Source of the DNA: Taudactylus pleione
Lineage: Eukaryota; Chordata; Amphibia; Anura; Myobatrachidae
Length of the DNA stretch: 64,000 nucleotides
Assembly: GCA_031769625.1 (NCBI GenBank)
Contig: JAUIMM010000211.1
Coordinates: 10,745,001 to 10,809,000 of the forward strand
Direction of reading: 5' to 3'
The notes beneath the pieces are model-generated. The model was not told where the DNA came from and made no database searches. It was given only the letters and a program-made list of their open reading frames with translations. The translations under genes and the position numbers were made by a program. Below, piece after piece: positions 33,725 to 43,939 of this stretch (positions within the stretch are counted from its first letter, which is position 1; every line of letters begins with the position of its first letter).

Positions 33725-35011
33725 TCACCGTTTTCTCGCCCGTTTGGCTGGGTGAGGGTGGGCGCCAGACCGGGTCCGGGATGCCATCGGGCTGGCCTGT
33801 CCAGAGGCAGATGTTGTGGCCTCTGGACTAGGCACAGGGCTAGGCACATTTGGAGGATTGGCTGATGTTGTGCCAGAGGTGGAGGATCCGGATGTTCCGG
33901 CAGGAAGGGAGGTCGTCTCCACCATGTGCTGGCGAACGAGCTGCTCCAGGGCATCGGCGATGCGGATGTTGGCCCTGGTATTTTCTGCCAGGGCCTGAGC
34001 AATGGTCACGTTGGCCGCAGCATTTTGCTCCAGGGCCTCAGCCACCCGTATCAGACTGGCGTCCATCCTCTGCAGAATCTCCGTATGGAAATCCGATTTA
34101 AAATTGAGTTCTGTGAGGAGGCCCACTGCCTGCGAGGGGGCACGCCCTGGACTGGCTTCTGCAGGGTCCTCAGCCGGATGTACTGGTTCCTCCCCTGCAG
34201 AGCCAGCAGAAATTCTGCGGCCAAGGCTCCCCTCTGGAGCAGACTCATCCGCCTCTGTCTCTGTTAGGAAAAATGCGAAAAGACTCACATTAGAATCTAC
34301 ATATTGGCACAATAGCATTTCAGAGTTGGTGACATCACAAGACTTACCTTGGCCAACATGAGGAGCCGCAAAGTCTGGCATGTCCGTATCCATGTTGGAC
34401 ACGCCAAACACCTCCACAGCCTGCACACACCCCTGTGCCAGCTCTTCTAAGTCTGTCAACTCCAATGACACAGGGGTGGGACCCCCACCTGTCCCCCTTG
34501 CATGCCTAGCCCTGTCGGCAAGTTTTTGCTTGAGACGATATTTGAAGTCTGCCCATCTGTGGAATGAAATTGGAACCATTATCCTTTTTTTTACAATGGG
34601 GTTTGTTTATAGGATGGGAAAGTGTTTACTTACCACCGTTTGACATCCCGGGCTAGACGGACATAATCACCCACCCTATTGACAGCAACGGCGACCTCCT
34701 CCCACATTCTCCACTTCTGGCTTTGGCTCATATTCCTGGCTGCCTGGGGCAGGATGTCAACGCACTTCTGGATCAAAACCTCCATCTCCTTGCTTGTGAA
34801 ATGTGGCTGCCTTTTTTTTTTGGCAGCTTTGGCGGGTTGACTGGGGCCAGCAGTCTCTTCCATGTCATCCTCCTCACCTATTTGGGTAAATATGCAGATT
34901 TAGCCACTTCACAACTTGCACAATATTATGTTTTAAAAAAATCATTGAGACAAAATGCATGAAGGCCTTACCGCCGGAATTTTGGCCATTGTTTCCCTGG
35001 TCTGAAGCCAT
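33725..35011 (-). CDS. Harbinger Myb/SANT-like DNA-binding protein 1 (4 exons)
   Basis: Myb/SANT-like partner protein of Harbinger transposons, which in studied elements brings the transposase to the nucleus and to transposon ends. Proposed exons: 34,972-35,011; 34,637-34,877; 34,348-34,556; 33,725-34,260 (minus), total 1,026 nt = 341 aa plus stop. Residues 1-37 are acidic then Lys-rich (KAAKKKRQ). About 38-115 is the trihelical domain (PHFTSKEMEVLIQKCV, WRMWEEVAVAVNRVG, VKRWADFKYRLKQKL). The C-terminal half has a helical region (RVAEALEQNAAANVTIAQAL) and ends with a basic KRARKR tail, a likely nuclear signal. The strong donor after exon 2 (GTAAGT at 34,628-34,633) would create TGA at the junction. 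The GT three bases upstream in the exon keeps RW in frame, so that junction is uncertain. TATAAATA lies 53 bp upstream of the ATG. Other splice sites are GTAAGG/GTAAGT with good AGs. Confidence 0.85.
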
Positions 35012-35063
35012 GTCTCTGCTTCCAGAATGAAATCAACCAGAAATTAAATGTGATTTCGTGACG

Positions 35064-35071
35064 TATTTATA
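35064..35071 (-). promoter_or_regulatory. TATA box of SANT-like gene 1
   Basis: TATAAATA on the minus strand, 53 bp upstream of the proposed ATG at 35,009-35,011 and preceded by a CG-containing CGCATG word. Position and sequence fit a core promoter on the gene-1 side of the divergent intergenic region. Assignment is by sequence only. Confidence 0.6.
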
Positions 35072-35516
35072 CATGCGTCCTTAGTTTGCGGCCGCATCAT
35101 TGATTGTGCGTCCCTATGATTCATCCTTAATTTGTGCGGGAAAATAAACACTATTTATGGCTTGGTGTGTGTGGAGTCGAGGTTGCGTTGTTGGATTGTT
35201 GGCGGTTAAGTTGGTTGGATTTGTTTTTTTTGCGGTTGGAGGATTTGGCGGTGTTTGTATTTTTTATTGGTTTGCTACAGTTGTTTTGGTTTTCCGTTCG
35301 CATTTTTTTGGTTTATTTTTTGCCATCGTTTCCTGATTTGGTAAGTTTTGTGCAGTCTAATTTGTGGCCAATTGGTGTCTACTTCTGTTTTTTTGTTTTA
35401 TATATTTTTTTTTACACTAATTTCATCTATTTTAGTTTGTTTTGGCTTTCGGACCCAAAGACCTTTTTGAGGGAAATCTTATATATTCGATTTTGGTAAG
35501 TCCATTATTTTTCTGG

Positions 35517-35781
35517 CATTTGCGAACTAATTAACGCATTTTTGACTGTTGGTGTAGTGACTTGCATTTGCGAATTAATTAACGCATTTTTGACTGTTGG
35601 TGTAGTGACTTGCATTTGCGAATTAATTAACGCATTTTTGACTGTTGGTGTAGTGACTTGCATTTGCGAATTAATTAACGCATTTTTGACTGTTGGTGTA
35701 GTGACTTGCATTTGCGAACTAATTAACGCATTTTTGACTGTTGGTGTAGTGACTTGCATTTGTGAACTAATTAACGCATTT
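35517..35781. repeat. 48-bp tandem repeat in the divergent intergenic region
   Basis: About 5.5 nearly identical copies of a 48-bp unit containing TTTGACTGTTGGTGTAGTGA and TGCGAATTAATTAACGCA. The latter part is palindromic (AATTAATT within GCG/CGC-like flanks). Because 48 is a multiple of three, frames on both strands stay open, producing repeated 16-residue readings that are artefacts. It sits between the divergent SANT-like gene 1 and transposase promoters. Confidence 0.92.
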
Positions 35782-36005
35782 TTCGAGGCTTATTCATCAT
35801 GTAAACCAGTTTTGCTTTTCCCTTTTCCATTTTTGGGGTCCATTTGACCCCTATTTGACGTACGGTGTGCAATGTCGTTTTCATCGATGGCCAAATGTGT
35901 GTTTCGCCTATTTTATGTGTTGGCTTGCACCAATTTGACAAACATAAAATGACCCTCTAAATTTTTGATGTCTCATTTTTGGCTTTTTTACAGTTCATAC
36001 GTATC

Positions 36006-37265
36006 ATGACAATACCCCGGCATGTAAGCAGCTATGGATGGTATCATAAAGCTAAGTTGTTTTATGTTACTTTTGGGGTGGCTCAAAAGCCTTACATTGT
36101 AAACTTTGAATTTCAGGTAGATCTGGGGCGAATTGTTCTGGCCCTGCTCCCGGAAGACGACCAACCTCAAACTCGTCCCAGGCGTAGGCATCATAGGCAT
36201 GCAAGGCCCCAGATATTTCGAACACGTGTCACCCTTTTTGGAATGCCCGATGATGAGGTTTTAAGACGCTACCGTCTACCTCCCAAAATCATCATAGACA
36301 CTCTCTCATTAATAGAAAGTGATCTTGAGCGGCAAATTGACAGTCCAACAGCAATACCACCACTGACGCAATTTATGGCGGTGTTACATTTCTGTGCCTC
36401 AGGATCGTTTCAAACAACGGTGGGAATAGTGGCGGGCATCTCCCAATCCTCCTTTTCCCGGATCCTGAGGGCAGTGATGGAGGCACTTTTCAAGCACCTC
36501 CATCATTTTATTAAAATGCCTTTGGATATGGGTGCCCTTAGTGTGGCCAAGGCCAATTTTTACCAAATAGCTGGCTTCCCACACATCATAGGGGTTGTGG
36601 ATGGTACTCACATACCACTTCAGCCTCCAGCACGGCTGGAGGCAATATTTAGAAACCGTAAACACTATCACTCCCTGAATGTAATGGTGGTATGTGATGC
36701 CTCCCTCCAGATCCTGTCCCTGAATGCTAAATTACCAGGAAGTGCTCATGACTCCTTCGTCATCCGGCAATCAGGGATATGGCAGAAATTAACCAACCTA
36801 CAAGCTGGTGATGCGTGGCTTCTGGGTAAGTGGAGACCTTTAGTACATAACTATGTTAAGCTTGATACACAGTGTTCCTGATGTTGTCTATTTGTTTTCA
36901 CAGGAGACAGTGGATACCCTTGCATGTCCTGGCTGCTCACTCCTTATTTGGCTCCCACACCAGGGCCACAAAGTGCGTATAATTCCGCACTTACAGCCAC
37001 CAGGCAAGTGGTGGAGCGCTGTATCGGCCTTTTAAAAGGCCGATTCAGATGTCTCCACCGCTCTGGTGGCGAGCTCATGTATGTGCCGGATATGGTGTCT
37101 AAAATTGTGGTCCTGTGTGGGATATTTCACAACATTGCCATAAGGAGTGGTGTCCCAATGCAGCCAGAGGATGCCTTACCTGAGGATGGCCCCCCCGAGG
37201 TTGGTCGGAGGTCAGTATGTGGGGGGGCCATACGCGATGATGTGGTGGCCAGATTTTTTAGGTAA
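36006..37265 (+). CDS. Harbinger (PIF-family) DDE transposase (2 exons)
   Basis: Nuclease of the PIF/Harbinger family, homologous to host HARBI1, which cuts and inserts the element at 3-bp targets. Exons 36,006-36,825 and 36,904-37,265 join in phase across a GTAAG donor and a TTTTCACAG acceptor, 1,182 nt = 393 aa. Catalytic residues as seen: Asp199 in GVVDGTHIPL, Asp249 in GSAHDSFV, Glu311 in VVERCIGLLKGRF. An N-terminal basic stretch (RPRRRHHRHARPQ) precedes a helix-rich region with LTQFMAVLHFCASGSFQTT and ISQSSFSRIL, typical of the family. The ATG at 36,006 is the first in frame, but an alternative is a spliced upstream exon joined at the TTTCAG acceptor before 36,117. The stop TAA overlaps a GTAAGT, so a further exon cannot be excluded, although the protein length already fits. 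AATAAA lies at 37,615. Confidence 0.93.
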
Positions 37266-37614
37266 GTTGTAACAAAACTACAGTGTTTATACCTAATGTG
37301 TTTGTGTTTGTTTGCGAACATCTAATTTTGTGTTTTTTTTCTCACCATCTTCTGTTTGTTCACATAATCTTTGGCACTCCAACGCTCACTACTTCCTGCT
37401 ACCCTTACCAAACCTGGATTTGGTCCTTTTGGGCATATATTCTGGAACCCATATCGCAACGCCATGTTTGTGGAAACATGTTGGCATGGTCCTTCGTCAA
37501 CCAGTTCTTGATTTTTTGTTTTTATTTAATTATTTCTTGGTATGTGTTGTATTTGAATTTATCACTGTGTTCTTTTTTTGGGAGTGACCACTTTGTTTTC
37601 TCTGTTATGTTGTG

Positions 37615-37620
37615 AATAAA
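37615..37620 (+). terminator. Polyadenylation signal of the transposase gene
   Basis: AATAAA 350 bp downstream of the transposase stop, followed by a GT-rich stretch (TGTTTGGAGAGTG). It is convergent with the 3' end of SANT-like gene 2 at about 38.05 kb. Confidence 0.65.
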
Positions 37621-38053
37621 TGTTTGGAGAGTGAAATGGTCTTCCTTTTTTGGGACGTTAACAGCAAGTGTAACCAGGTTAACACAAGTTACATTTGACT
37701 AAGGGGTAATCCAGTACTGACGCCAGTTGAGCTAAACTGAAATATGTTTTCAGCTTCCCAACCCACAACAAAAGGAAGCCTGGCCCAACCTTGGGATTTG
37801 TAAGATTGGCCTAAGCAGCTTGCGCACCAACTAGGAACCTGTAAAATGTAGAAATATGTAATTGACACTACACCCAAAAAGGGAAATGACATTGTTACTG
37901 TTATGTGTTTCTTGTGTCTGTTTGACATACAAAGACAAAACACAATCTAACTTTTAAAAAAGGGAAATCCTTGCAGGAACAGTCTACTTATGTCATGCTA
38001 AACTATCTTGGTTTTGGATTTAAAAAATGAGCCAGAACGTATATTTGTCTGAA

Positions 38054-38062
38054 TAAATTTAT
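38054..38062 (-). terminator. Polyadenylation signal of SANT-like gene 2
   Basis: On the minus strand AATAAA occurs within AAAATAAATTTATTC, about 30 bp after the stop codon of the gene (38,090-38,092), giving a very short 3' UTR. Confidence 0.6.
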
Positions 38063-38089
38063 TTTGAAAAGTGAACAAAAATAAAAAAA

Positions 38090-39439
38090 CTACTGGCGAA
38101 GGAGGCCAGACAGCCGGTCGAGGGCCACAAGAATGCCAATTACATGTTGGCGCATCTGGCCAACACAATCCGCCACCTCTTGCCGACGCCTCTGTTCCTC
38201 TGTGGGTGAGAAAAGTGTGTGGGTTAATACAACAATAGGGAATCCACATTAAAAAAACAAAAACACAGCGAAATCACTCCTAAACCTAAAAAAAAAAAAA
38301 AAAGGGGGTGCTGCCAAAAATACAAGGCCTATGTACAAATTCCCACAGGTGTGATATGTGTATGTTGAAATCACCAGGAAGAGGTAAAGGCAGACTGCAA
38401 AATCACCAAAAGTCAAGCCACAAAAACACGAAGAAAGGCACGACACATGATTACATACAAACAGTTTGTGCTTTAAAAAAAAACAAAATAAAAACATACC
38501 GGGAGCCAAAACGGGAGCTCCGGAAATGCCTCCATGATCCTCCTCGGAGGATCCGTCATTCCCCAAAGAATGGGGAGGAGTTATGATGGACTCCGGGGAG
38601 GGGGTAATTGGAAGAGGGGTGGGTGGAGGAGAGGGGGAAGTGGGACGGAGGGGAAGGAGGCCCGACATTTCCGGGAGAGGGTCTGGGAAGGATGGGGAGG
38701 AGTGGGGAATAGGGGAAAGATTTGGGGTGGAGTGTTGGCTGGGGGTTGGGGATAGTGGCCGGGAACGCCGTCTGGACGGACGGTGACGGCGGAGTCTTGG
38801 CTGTCCCCCTAAAATATGTCAAAGAAATTGCGGTTAGTTTATGGACAAATCCGGGGACCAAAACTAAAAAAAAAAACCAACCCAAAAAATAAGCCAAATA
38901 GGAGTAGAATGAATAAATCAGAAATAGAGGGAAAACATGCACACGCAGATATGAGTACAAATAATAAATAGGACAGACAGGAAAACATGCACACGCAGAT
39001 ATGAGTACAAATAATAAATAGGACAGACAGGAAAACATGCACACGCAGATATGAGTACAAATAATAAATAGGACAGACAGGAAAACATGCACACGCAGAT
39101 ATGAGTACAAATAATAAATAGGACAGACAGGAAAACATGCACACGCAGTTTGCCCCACAAACACAAACATTAAAACCACAATACATAACACTTACTTTCC
39201 TCGATCTGCAAGCGAAAGCATGCCAGCAAGCGGGGCGTTCGCCGTTGCAGGTCGGACCACCTGCGCTCCAGCTGCCCGATGTTGCGGCGTGAGCCGAAGG
39301 ACCGCAGGCGGGACCGTGCCTCCGCATACGCGGAGCGCTTCTGCCGGTTGGTGATGGGTTGAGGTTGGCTGGTGATCCGGCGATCCATGACCTCCGTAAG
39401 CACCAGCAGCTCGCGCCTGGTGAATGCGGAGGCTCTCAT
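38090..39439 (-). CDS. Second SANT-like protein carried by the Harbinger (3 exons)
   Basis: Proposed exons on minus: 39,196-39,439; 38,500-38,808; 38,090-38,199, total 663 nt = 220 aa plus stop. All junctions are in phase with GTAAGT and GTATGT donors and AG acceptors. Residues about 5-80 form a Myb/SANT-like trihelix (AFTRRELLVLTEVMDRR, NIGQLERRWSDLQRRTPRLL). About 82-184 is basic then Pro/Ser-rich and acidic at the end (GNDGSSEEDHGG). About 185-220 is a predicted amphipathic helix (RRRQEVADCVGQMRQHVIGI..ALDRLSGLLRQ), perhaps for oligomerisation. It is unrelated in sequence to SANT-like protein 1. An upstream in-frame ATG would add ten residues (MIFKKNTIAI). Function in transposition is inferred from location and fold; I do not recognise a named family. 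The first intron contains a 50-bp tandem repeat. Confidence 0.78.
38930..39147. repeat. 50-bp tandem repeat in intron 1 of SANT-like gene 2
   Basis: About four near-identical copies of a 50-bp unit starting GAAAACATGCACACGCAGAT and ending GGACAGACAG. The unit contains a TACAAATAATAAATAGG segment. Translation of the array on the minus strand gives repeated hydrophobic readings with no start in context; it is intronic. Confidence 0.92.
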
Positions 39440-40116
39440 GATGGCAATGGTGTTTTTCTTAAAAATCATTTTTGATAAAGTGTGTAAAAATTTACTGATT
39501 GGCTAATGTATTTTGGAAATTAACAGGAGCAATTTTATTGGTTAGTGTATGAGTCATGTGTTCGACAGGGCCAGAAATCTCTGGAGAGTTATGATAGGCT
39601 TGATGCAGTGACATGCGTAAGCAAATTTAAATAAAGAAATGAACCCAGGGAAATATGCGGGGATCCACAGCAATAGAACAATTGTTTAATTGTGGTTCAC
39701 ATGTTTTTTGAACAATAAAAGCGAATGTTTCATCCGTACGTATTCTGCGGGTAAACACAAACACGGACAAGAGTAAAGTTTCTTGCATTGTGTTGAAAAA
39801 AAACAAACAATTAAGCTAATTGATACATTGATTGGCATGATACGATTGATGGAGGTAGGCAGAATAAAGGAGCAGGTAATCGACATATGACAAGGCCACT
39901 TCCTGTTTATACTTGTGCGTGCGTTCCTTTCAAGCCATTTCGGGGATGTACGCTCGCTATTTCGTACGCTCGTTAGTTAGAGGAGGGGTCGTCAGAGTTT
40001 AGGGAGGAATTTTAGATGCGAACGAAAATACGAGCGAGCCATTGAATTTAAATATTTTTGTACGTACGCCTAACGTACGTGCGCCCGCTTGCGAGTGGGT
40101 CTGAATGAGGGCCTAA

Positions 40117-40613
40117 GTGTCTTTTCCTCTAGTATTTCATAAACAGACACACCAGCGGGAATTTTAATTTTGTCTGGAAGTGCCCTTGTTGCCTAGACAC
40201 AGCCATTGGGAATTAGTGACATTTAGTGATGTTACTGGTTCCTAGTGAATAGGCACAGCCCACAAAATGGACGCCTCCTGTATAAGGGGACAATGGGCAC
40301 ACTTTAAGTTAATGTTTGCATTTAAAAATAGTAAGATATTATAAATTGTATTTTAAACAGAGGTTTTTCATTTTTGTTATAAGAGTTAATCCACCCGTAA
40401 CACTAACTGAGGAATAAATAAAATACACACTACTAAATAAAGTGTTTTCTGTACAGTTTTATGGGGATTATTCACTCATGTTGGAAAATACAAAGGCAAA
40501 AGTATGAGATGACATAAAATAAAAAAAAATAAAAAACACACAATAAAGAGAGATTAACCTCAGTGTTGTCAGGATTTTACGGCTAGGTAGAACAGTCAAT
40601 AGCCCCAGACAGT
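40117..40613. other. AT-rich non-coding stretch
   Basis: Flanking DNA to the right of the Harbinger element. No gene or repeat recognised. Confidence 0.3.
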
Positions 40614-40790
40614 GGGGGAGATGTACCAAAGCTTGGAGAGACATAAAGTGGAGGGAGATAAAGTATCAGCCAATCAGCTCCTAACTGTCACTTTACAGGC
40701 TGTGTTTGATAAATGACAGTTAGGAGCTGATTGACTGGTAGTTTATCTTCATCCACTTTATCTTTCTTCAAACTTTGATACATCTCCCCC
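40614..40790. mobile_element. Stem-loop MITE, well preserved, AGT flanks
   Basis: GGGGGAGATGTACCAAAGC and its inverse GATACATCTCCCCC form the ends, flanked by AGT on both sides (40,611-40,613 and 40,791-40,793). The arms carry CCAATCAGCTCCTAACTGTC and GACAGTTAGGAGCTGATTG around GGCTGTGTTTGATAAATG. It is the best copy of this family in the window. Confidence 0.85.
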
Positions 40791-40957
40791 AGTATTTCCA
40801 GACCTATTTCAATGGCTCTGTCTGTCACTTGCTCTCCATCCTTCCCGATCAAAACATCTTATTTGAACAGCTGAAAACTACATATGCTCAGAATTTCTAA
40901 AGTAATTCCTCAAACACATTTTTTGTATTTATTCTAAAATTTGAAAATCCACACTAA

Positions 40958-41556
40958 GGCCCCCATTCAGAGCCACTCGCTAGCGGCAGTACGCTCGTTC
41001 CGAGCGATGTTCGCACATCTGCGCATGCGTACGGTTTTTAGTACGCATGCGCGAACCAGTCAGTGCGGCCGAAAATCGTTGGTATACAATATAGCGAGGG
41101 CCTGCTATTTTGAGTGACAGAATGAGGCGTATGTGGGTGGTAACAGGGGAAGGTGCTTGAAAACGGGGAGTGGAGATCCGAACGCAGGCGTGCTTAAAGG
41201 TCAAAACGGGCGTTTTAAGGGAGTGCATATTTAATACAGCAGCGTCATTGACCACGTCACTTGGTTTTTTTAAACTCAGAACTGCTCGCAAAATAGCGGT
41301 TGAAAACACCAACCACAAGAATAGCGAGCAGTTCATACGCTGTACGATGTACTCGATTAATCTAATAAATAGCGGACATGACGTATGGTGCGTGCGGCCA
41401 GGGGGCGTTTTTATCAAAAAAACGAGCGTATGTTTTGCTAGCTCGTTCAGACTTAGAGGTGGGAACAGACTGCAATTTGCGAACGGATCATTTGAATAGC
41501 CACCCCTTGTTTTTGAACGAACGACCACAAATAGCGAACGGCTCTGAATCAGGCCC
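40958..41556 (+). mobile_element. Harbinger-type MITE, family A, copy 3
   Basis: The 599-bp element is flanked by TAA on both sides (40,955-40,957 and 41,557-41,559). The left end GGCCCCCATTCAGAGCC, then CAGTACGCTCGTT at offset 30 and GCGCATGCGT at offset 64, match the left end of the 7.4-kb Harbinger in sequence and spacing. The interior is non-coding. Long frames on its minus strand are the same in copy 2 and reflect MITE conservation only. Confidence 0.93.
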
Positions 41557-41559
41557 TAA

Positions 41560-42030
41560 ATTGTTTGATTTTGGACTTAGCTCATAATTCAGGTCAAATT
41601 CATGTTCAAGCCAGTTTGAACGTGTTTGAGCTGAATGGCCACATTGTATGGTATTTTTGTATTTATTATCATTTTCGATGTGTTCATTAAAAAAAATTAT
41701 GTAAAAAATGTGATAAAATTTAAACTCAAAATATTATTATTATTTTTACTATATTTAAAAGAACTCCAAACCATAAACGGGAGGTCAAAGTTTGAGTGCT
41801 TGGTGGAAGTGGCGGTAGAACCAAATTGAATCTGACGATTATTCCGGAAGCCAACCGAAGTTGACTAATTTGAATTATTTAAGTATTGTTAGTTAAAACG
41901 GTCTCCTGTGGAAGTTTGGTTTTGACATATAGCAATTTATCTCAGGTATTGAAGAGTTCTGACACTACACATTTATAGGGAATCAAGCTTTGAGTTACAA
42001 AACGTATACCCTACCCAAGATTGGTGACCT
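41560..42030. other. AT-rich non-coding stretch
   Basis: No recognised feature. Confidence 0.3.
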
Positions 42031-42207
42031 AGGGGTATATTTACTATTGTGCATGTTTTTAGAAGTGGAGAAGCTGCCCACAGTAACCAATCAGAGTCTA
42101 GCAATTATCTTTTAGAAGGTACTAGGTACATGAAAAGTAGAATCTTATTGGTTGCTATGGGCAACTACTCCACTTCTAAAAACCTGCACTTTAGTAAATA
42201 TCCCCCT
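42031..42207. mobile_element. Stem-loop MITE, second copy of the 32,508 family
   Basis: GGGGTATATTTACTATTGTGC and GCACTTTAGTAAATATCCCC (first 20 bases compared) form the ends. The arms are AGAAGTGGAGAAGCTGCCCA and its partner GGGCAACTACTCCACTTCT. It is non-coding. 42,208-42,524 has no recognised feature. Confidence 0.8.
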
Positions 42208-42524
42208 GTTGTCAGGTTATTTGCACGGCAGGACTGAGGCCATTCCGTCTGCCCCTCCAACAGACCCAATATTTGCTGGACATTTCAGATATTCACTGAC
42301 TTAAAGTGACAAGGCTTAGTGATGTGGCACATAATTTCTATAAATGTTGACTTAACACATTGGGGATGTGACCAATTTTATCTGGTAAGGAATACTTATA
42401 ACAATCTATACTGTAGAATCCTACAGTCTATAGATTGGTTGTCTACGGCTCCTTACTGTACCCACTGGCATTAAGATGACGTTTTCATGGAGAAAAAAAA
42501 ATATTATACTACATGAGCCTGCGT

Positions 42525-43365
42525 TATAATACATGGCTTTGCGTTATACTGCATTGCTCGGCATTATACTACATTGGAATGCGTTATACTTCATGGTCCT
42601 GCGTTATACTACATTGCCCTGCGTTATACTACATTGCCATGCGTTATACTACATGGCCCTGCTTTATAATACATTGCTCTGCGTTATAATCCTGCGTTAT
42701 ACTACATGGCCCTGCATAATACTACATGGCCCTGCGTTATACTACATTGCCCTGCATATTACTACATTGCCCTGCGTTATAATACATTGCCCTGCGTTAT
42801 AATACATTGCCCTGCGTTATACAACATTGCCCTGCGTTATACTACATGGCCCTGCGTTATAATACATTGCTCTGCATTATACTACATTGCCATGCGTTAT
42901 TTATAATACATTTCTCTGCGTTATAATCCTGCGTTATACTACATTGCCCTGCATATTACTACATGGCCCTGCGTTATACTACATGGCCCTGCGTTATACT
43001 ACATGGCCCTGCGTTATACAACATTGCCCTGCATTATACAACATTGCCCTGCGTTATACAACATGGTCCTGCATTATACTACATGACCCTGCGTTATACA
43101 ACATAGCCCTGCATTATACAACATGGCCCTGCGTTATACTACATGGCCCTGCATTATACAACATTGCCCTGCGTTATACTACATGGCCCTGCGTTATACT
43201 ACATGGCCCTGCGTTATACTACATGGCCCTGTGTTATACTACATGGCCCTGAGTTATACTACATTGCAATGCGTTATATAATACAAGGCCCTGCGTTATA
43301 ATACATGGCCCTGCGTTATAATACATGGCCCTGCGTTATAATACATGGCCCCGCGTTAGTCTGGA
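42525..43365. repeat. 20-bp minisatellite (TGCGTTATACTACATGGCCC)
   Basis: About 42 units of TGCGTTATACTACATGGCCC with common variants (AATACATTGC, ACAACATTGC, GCATTATAC). A short internal duplication (TCTGCGTTATAATCCTGCG) occurs at about 42,677 and 42,915. A single transcriptional or coding role is not suggested: the unit length is not a multiple of three, so the array is open in several frames. Confidence 0.95.
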
Positions 43366-43689
43366 TGCATGATAAAGTTTCAGTGCGCAAGATGTTGGTA
43401 ACAAATGTAAAACAAACTTATGTCAGTGGAAGAGGATCTCAAATCAGATTTGGCCTGAAGACACAGTAATGAAAAAAAAAAGCCCAGTCTGAGCGCACTT
43501 ATAAAAGCACCTGAAGCTTGTACAAAAGCACAATTTGTCCATATGACTTATTATTTGCGTATGAACGTGCGATATACACATTCCAACAGCTGTATTTATG
43601 TAATAGTGCAAATATATATCTCACAGCAACAGCACATAGCCCAGTACCTCAGTTTTATGAAAGGGGGTAACTCTATAGCTCTTACGGTA

Positions 43690-43822
43690 TAATTGGGATG
43701 AGTGTAGGTGATGCTCATAAAAACCAATCAGATTCAAGCTATCATTTGTCTAGTAAATACTAGAATATTATAGCTATACTATGATTGGTTGATATAGGCA
43801 ACACCTCCACTTTTCTTTTGTA
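43690..43822. mobile_element. Diverged stem-loop MITE
   Basis: AACCAATCAGATTCAAGCTA and TAGCTATACTATGATTGGTT are the arms, with AGGTGATGCTCAT and GGCAACACCTCC further out. This is the 32,508/42,031 family with lost ends. 43,366-43,689 has no recognised feature. Confidence 0.55.
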
Positions 43823-43939
43823 GGTTTGATAACTATTCTTGATCTCTTAACAATGATGGTTATAAGCACTACATATACTAGTCATAAATGTCTCATTCCA
43901 TGGAGGCGTGCCCACTGATAGTTACCACCGCCACTATTT

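Larger units (their letters stand above)
32699..40113 (+). mobile_element. Complete three-gene PIF/Harbinger transposon
   Basis: The element is 7,415 bp and bounded by TAA on both sides (32,696-32,698 and 40,114-40,116). Terminal repeats GGCCCTCATTCAGAGCC and, inverted, GGCCCTCATTCAGACCC match at 16 of 17 positions. It contains a DDE transposase on plus, a 341-aa SANT-like gene on minus divergent from it, and a second SANT-like gene on minus beyond it. All three have consistent splice phases and no internal stops, which together with intact ends suggests a young, possibly active copy. Subterminal CAGTACGCTCGTT (left) and GTACGCTCG words (right, inverted) are candidate binding sites. No expression evidence is available from sequence. 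Confidence 0.93.

Noticed and set aside
33631..34361. Plus-strand frames of 66-119 codons over 33.7-34.4 kb
   Set aside because: They are antisense shadows of SANT-like gene 1, whose exons have consistent phases on minus.
35505..35847. Repeated 16-residue frames on both strands
   Set aside because: The 48-bp tandem unit is a multiple of three and lacks stops; it lies in the transposon's intergenic region rather than in an exon.
38556..39327. Hydrophobic repeated frames (FLSVLFIICTHICVCM) on minus
   Set aside because: They come from the 50-bp tandem repeat in the first intron of SANT-like gene 2; the real exons flank it with good splice sites.
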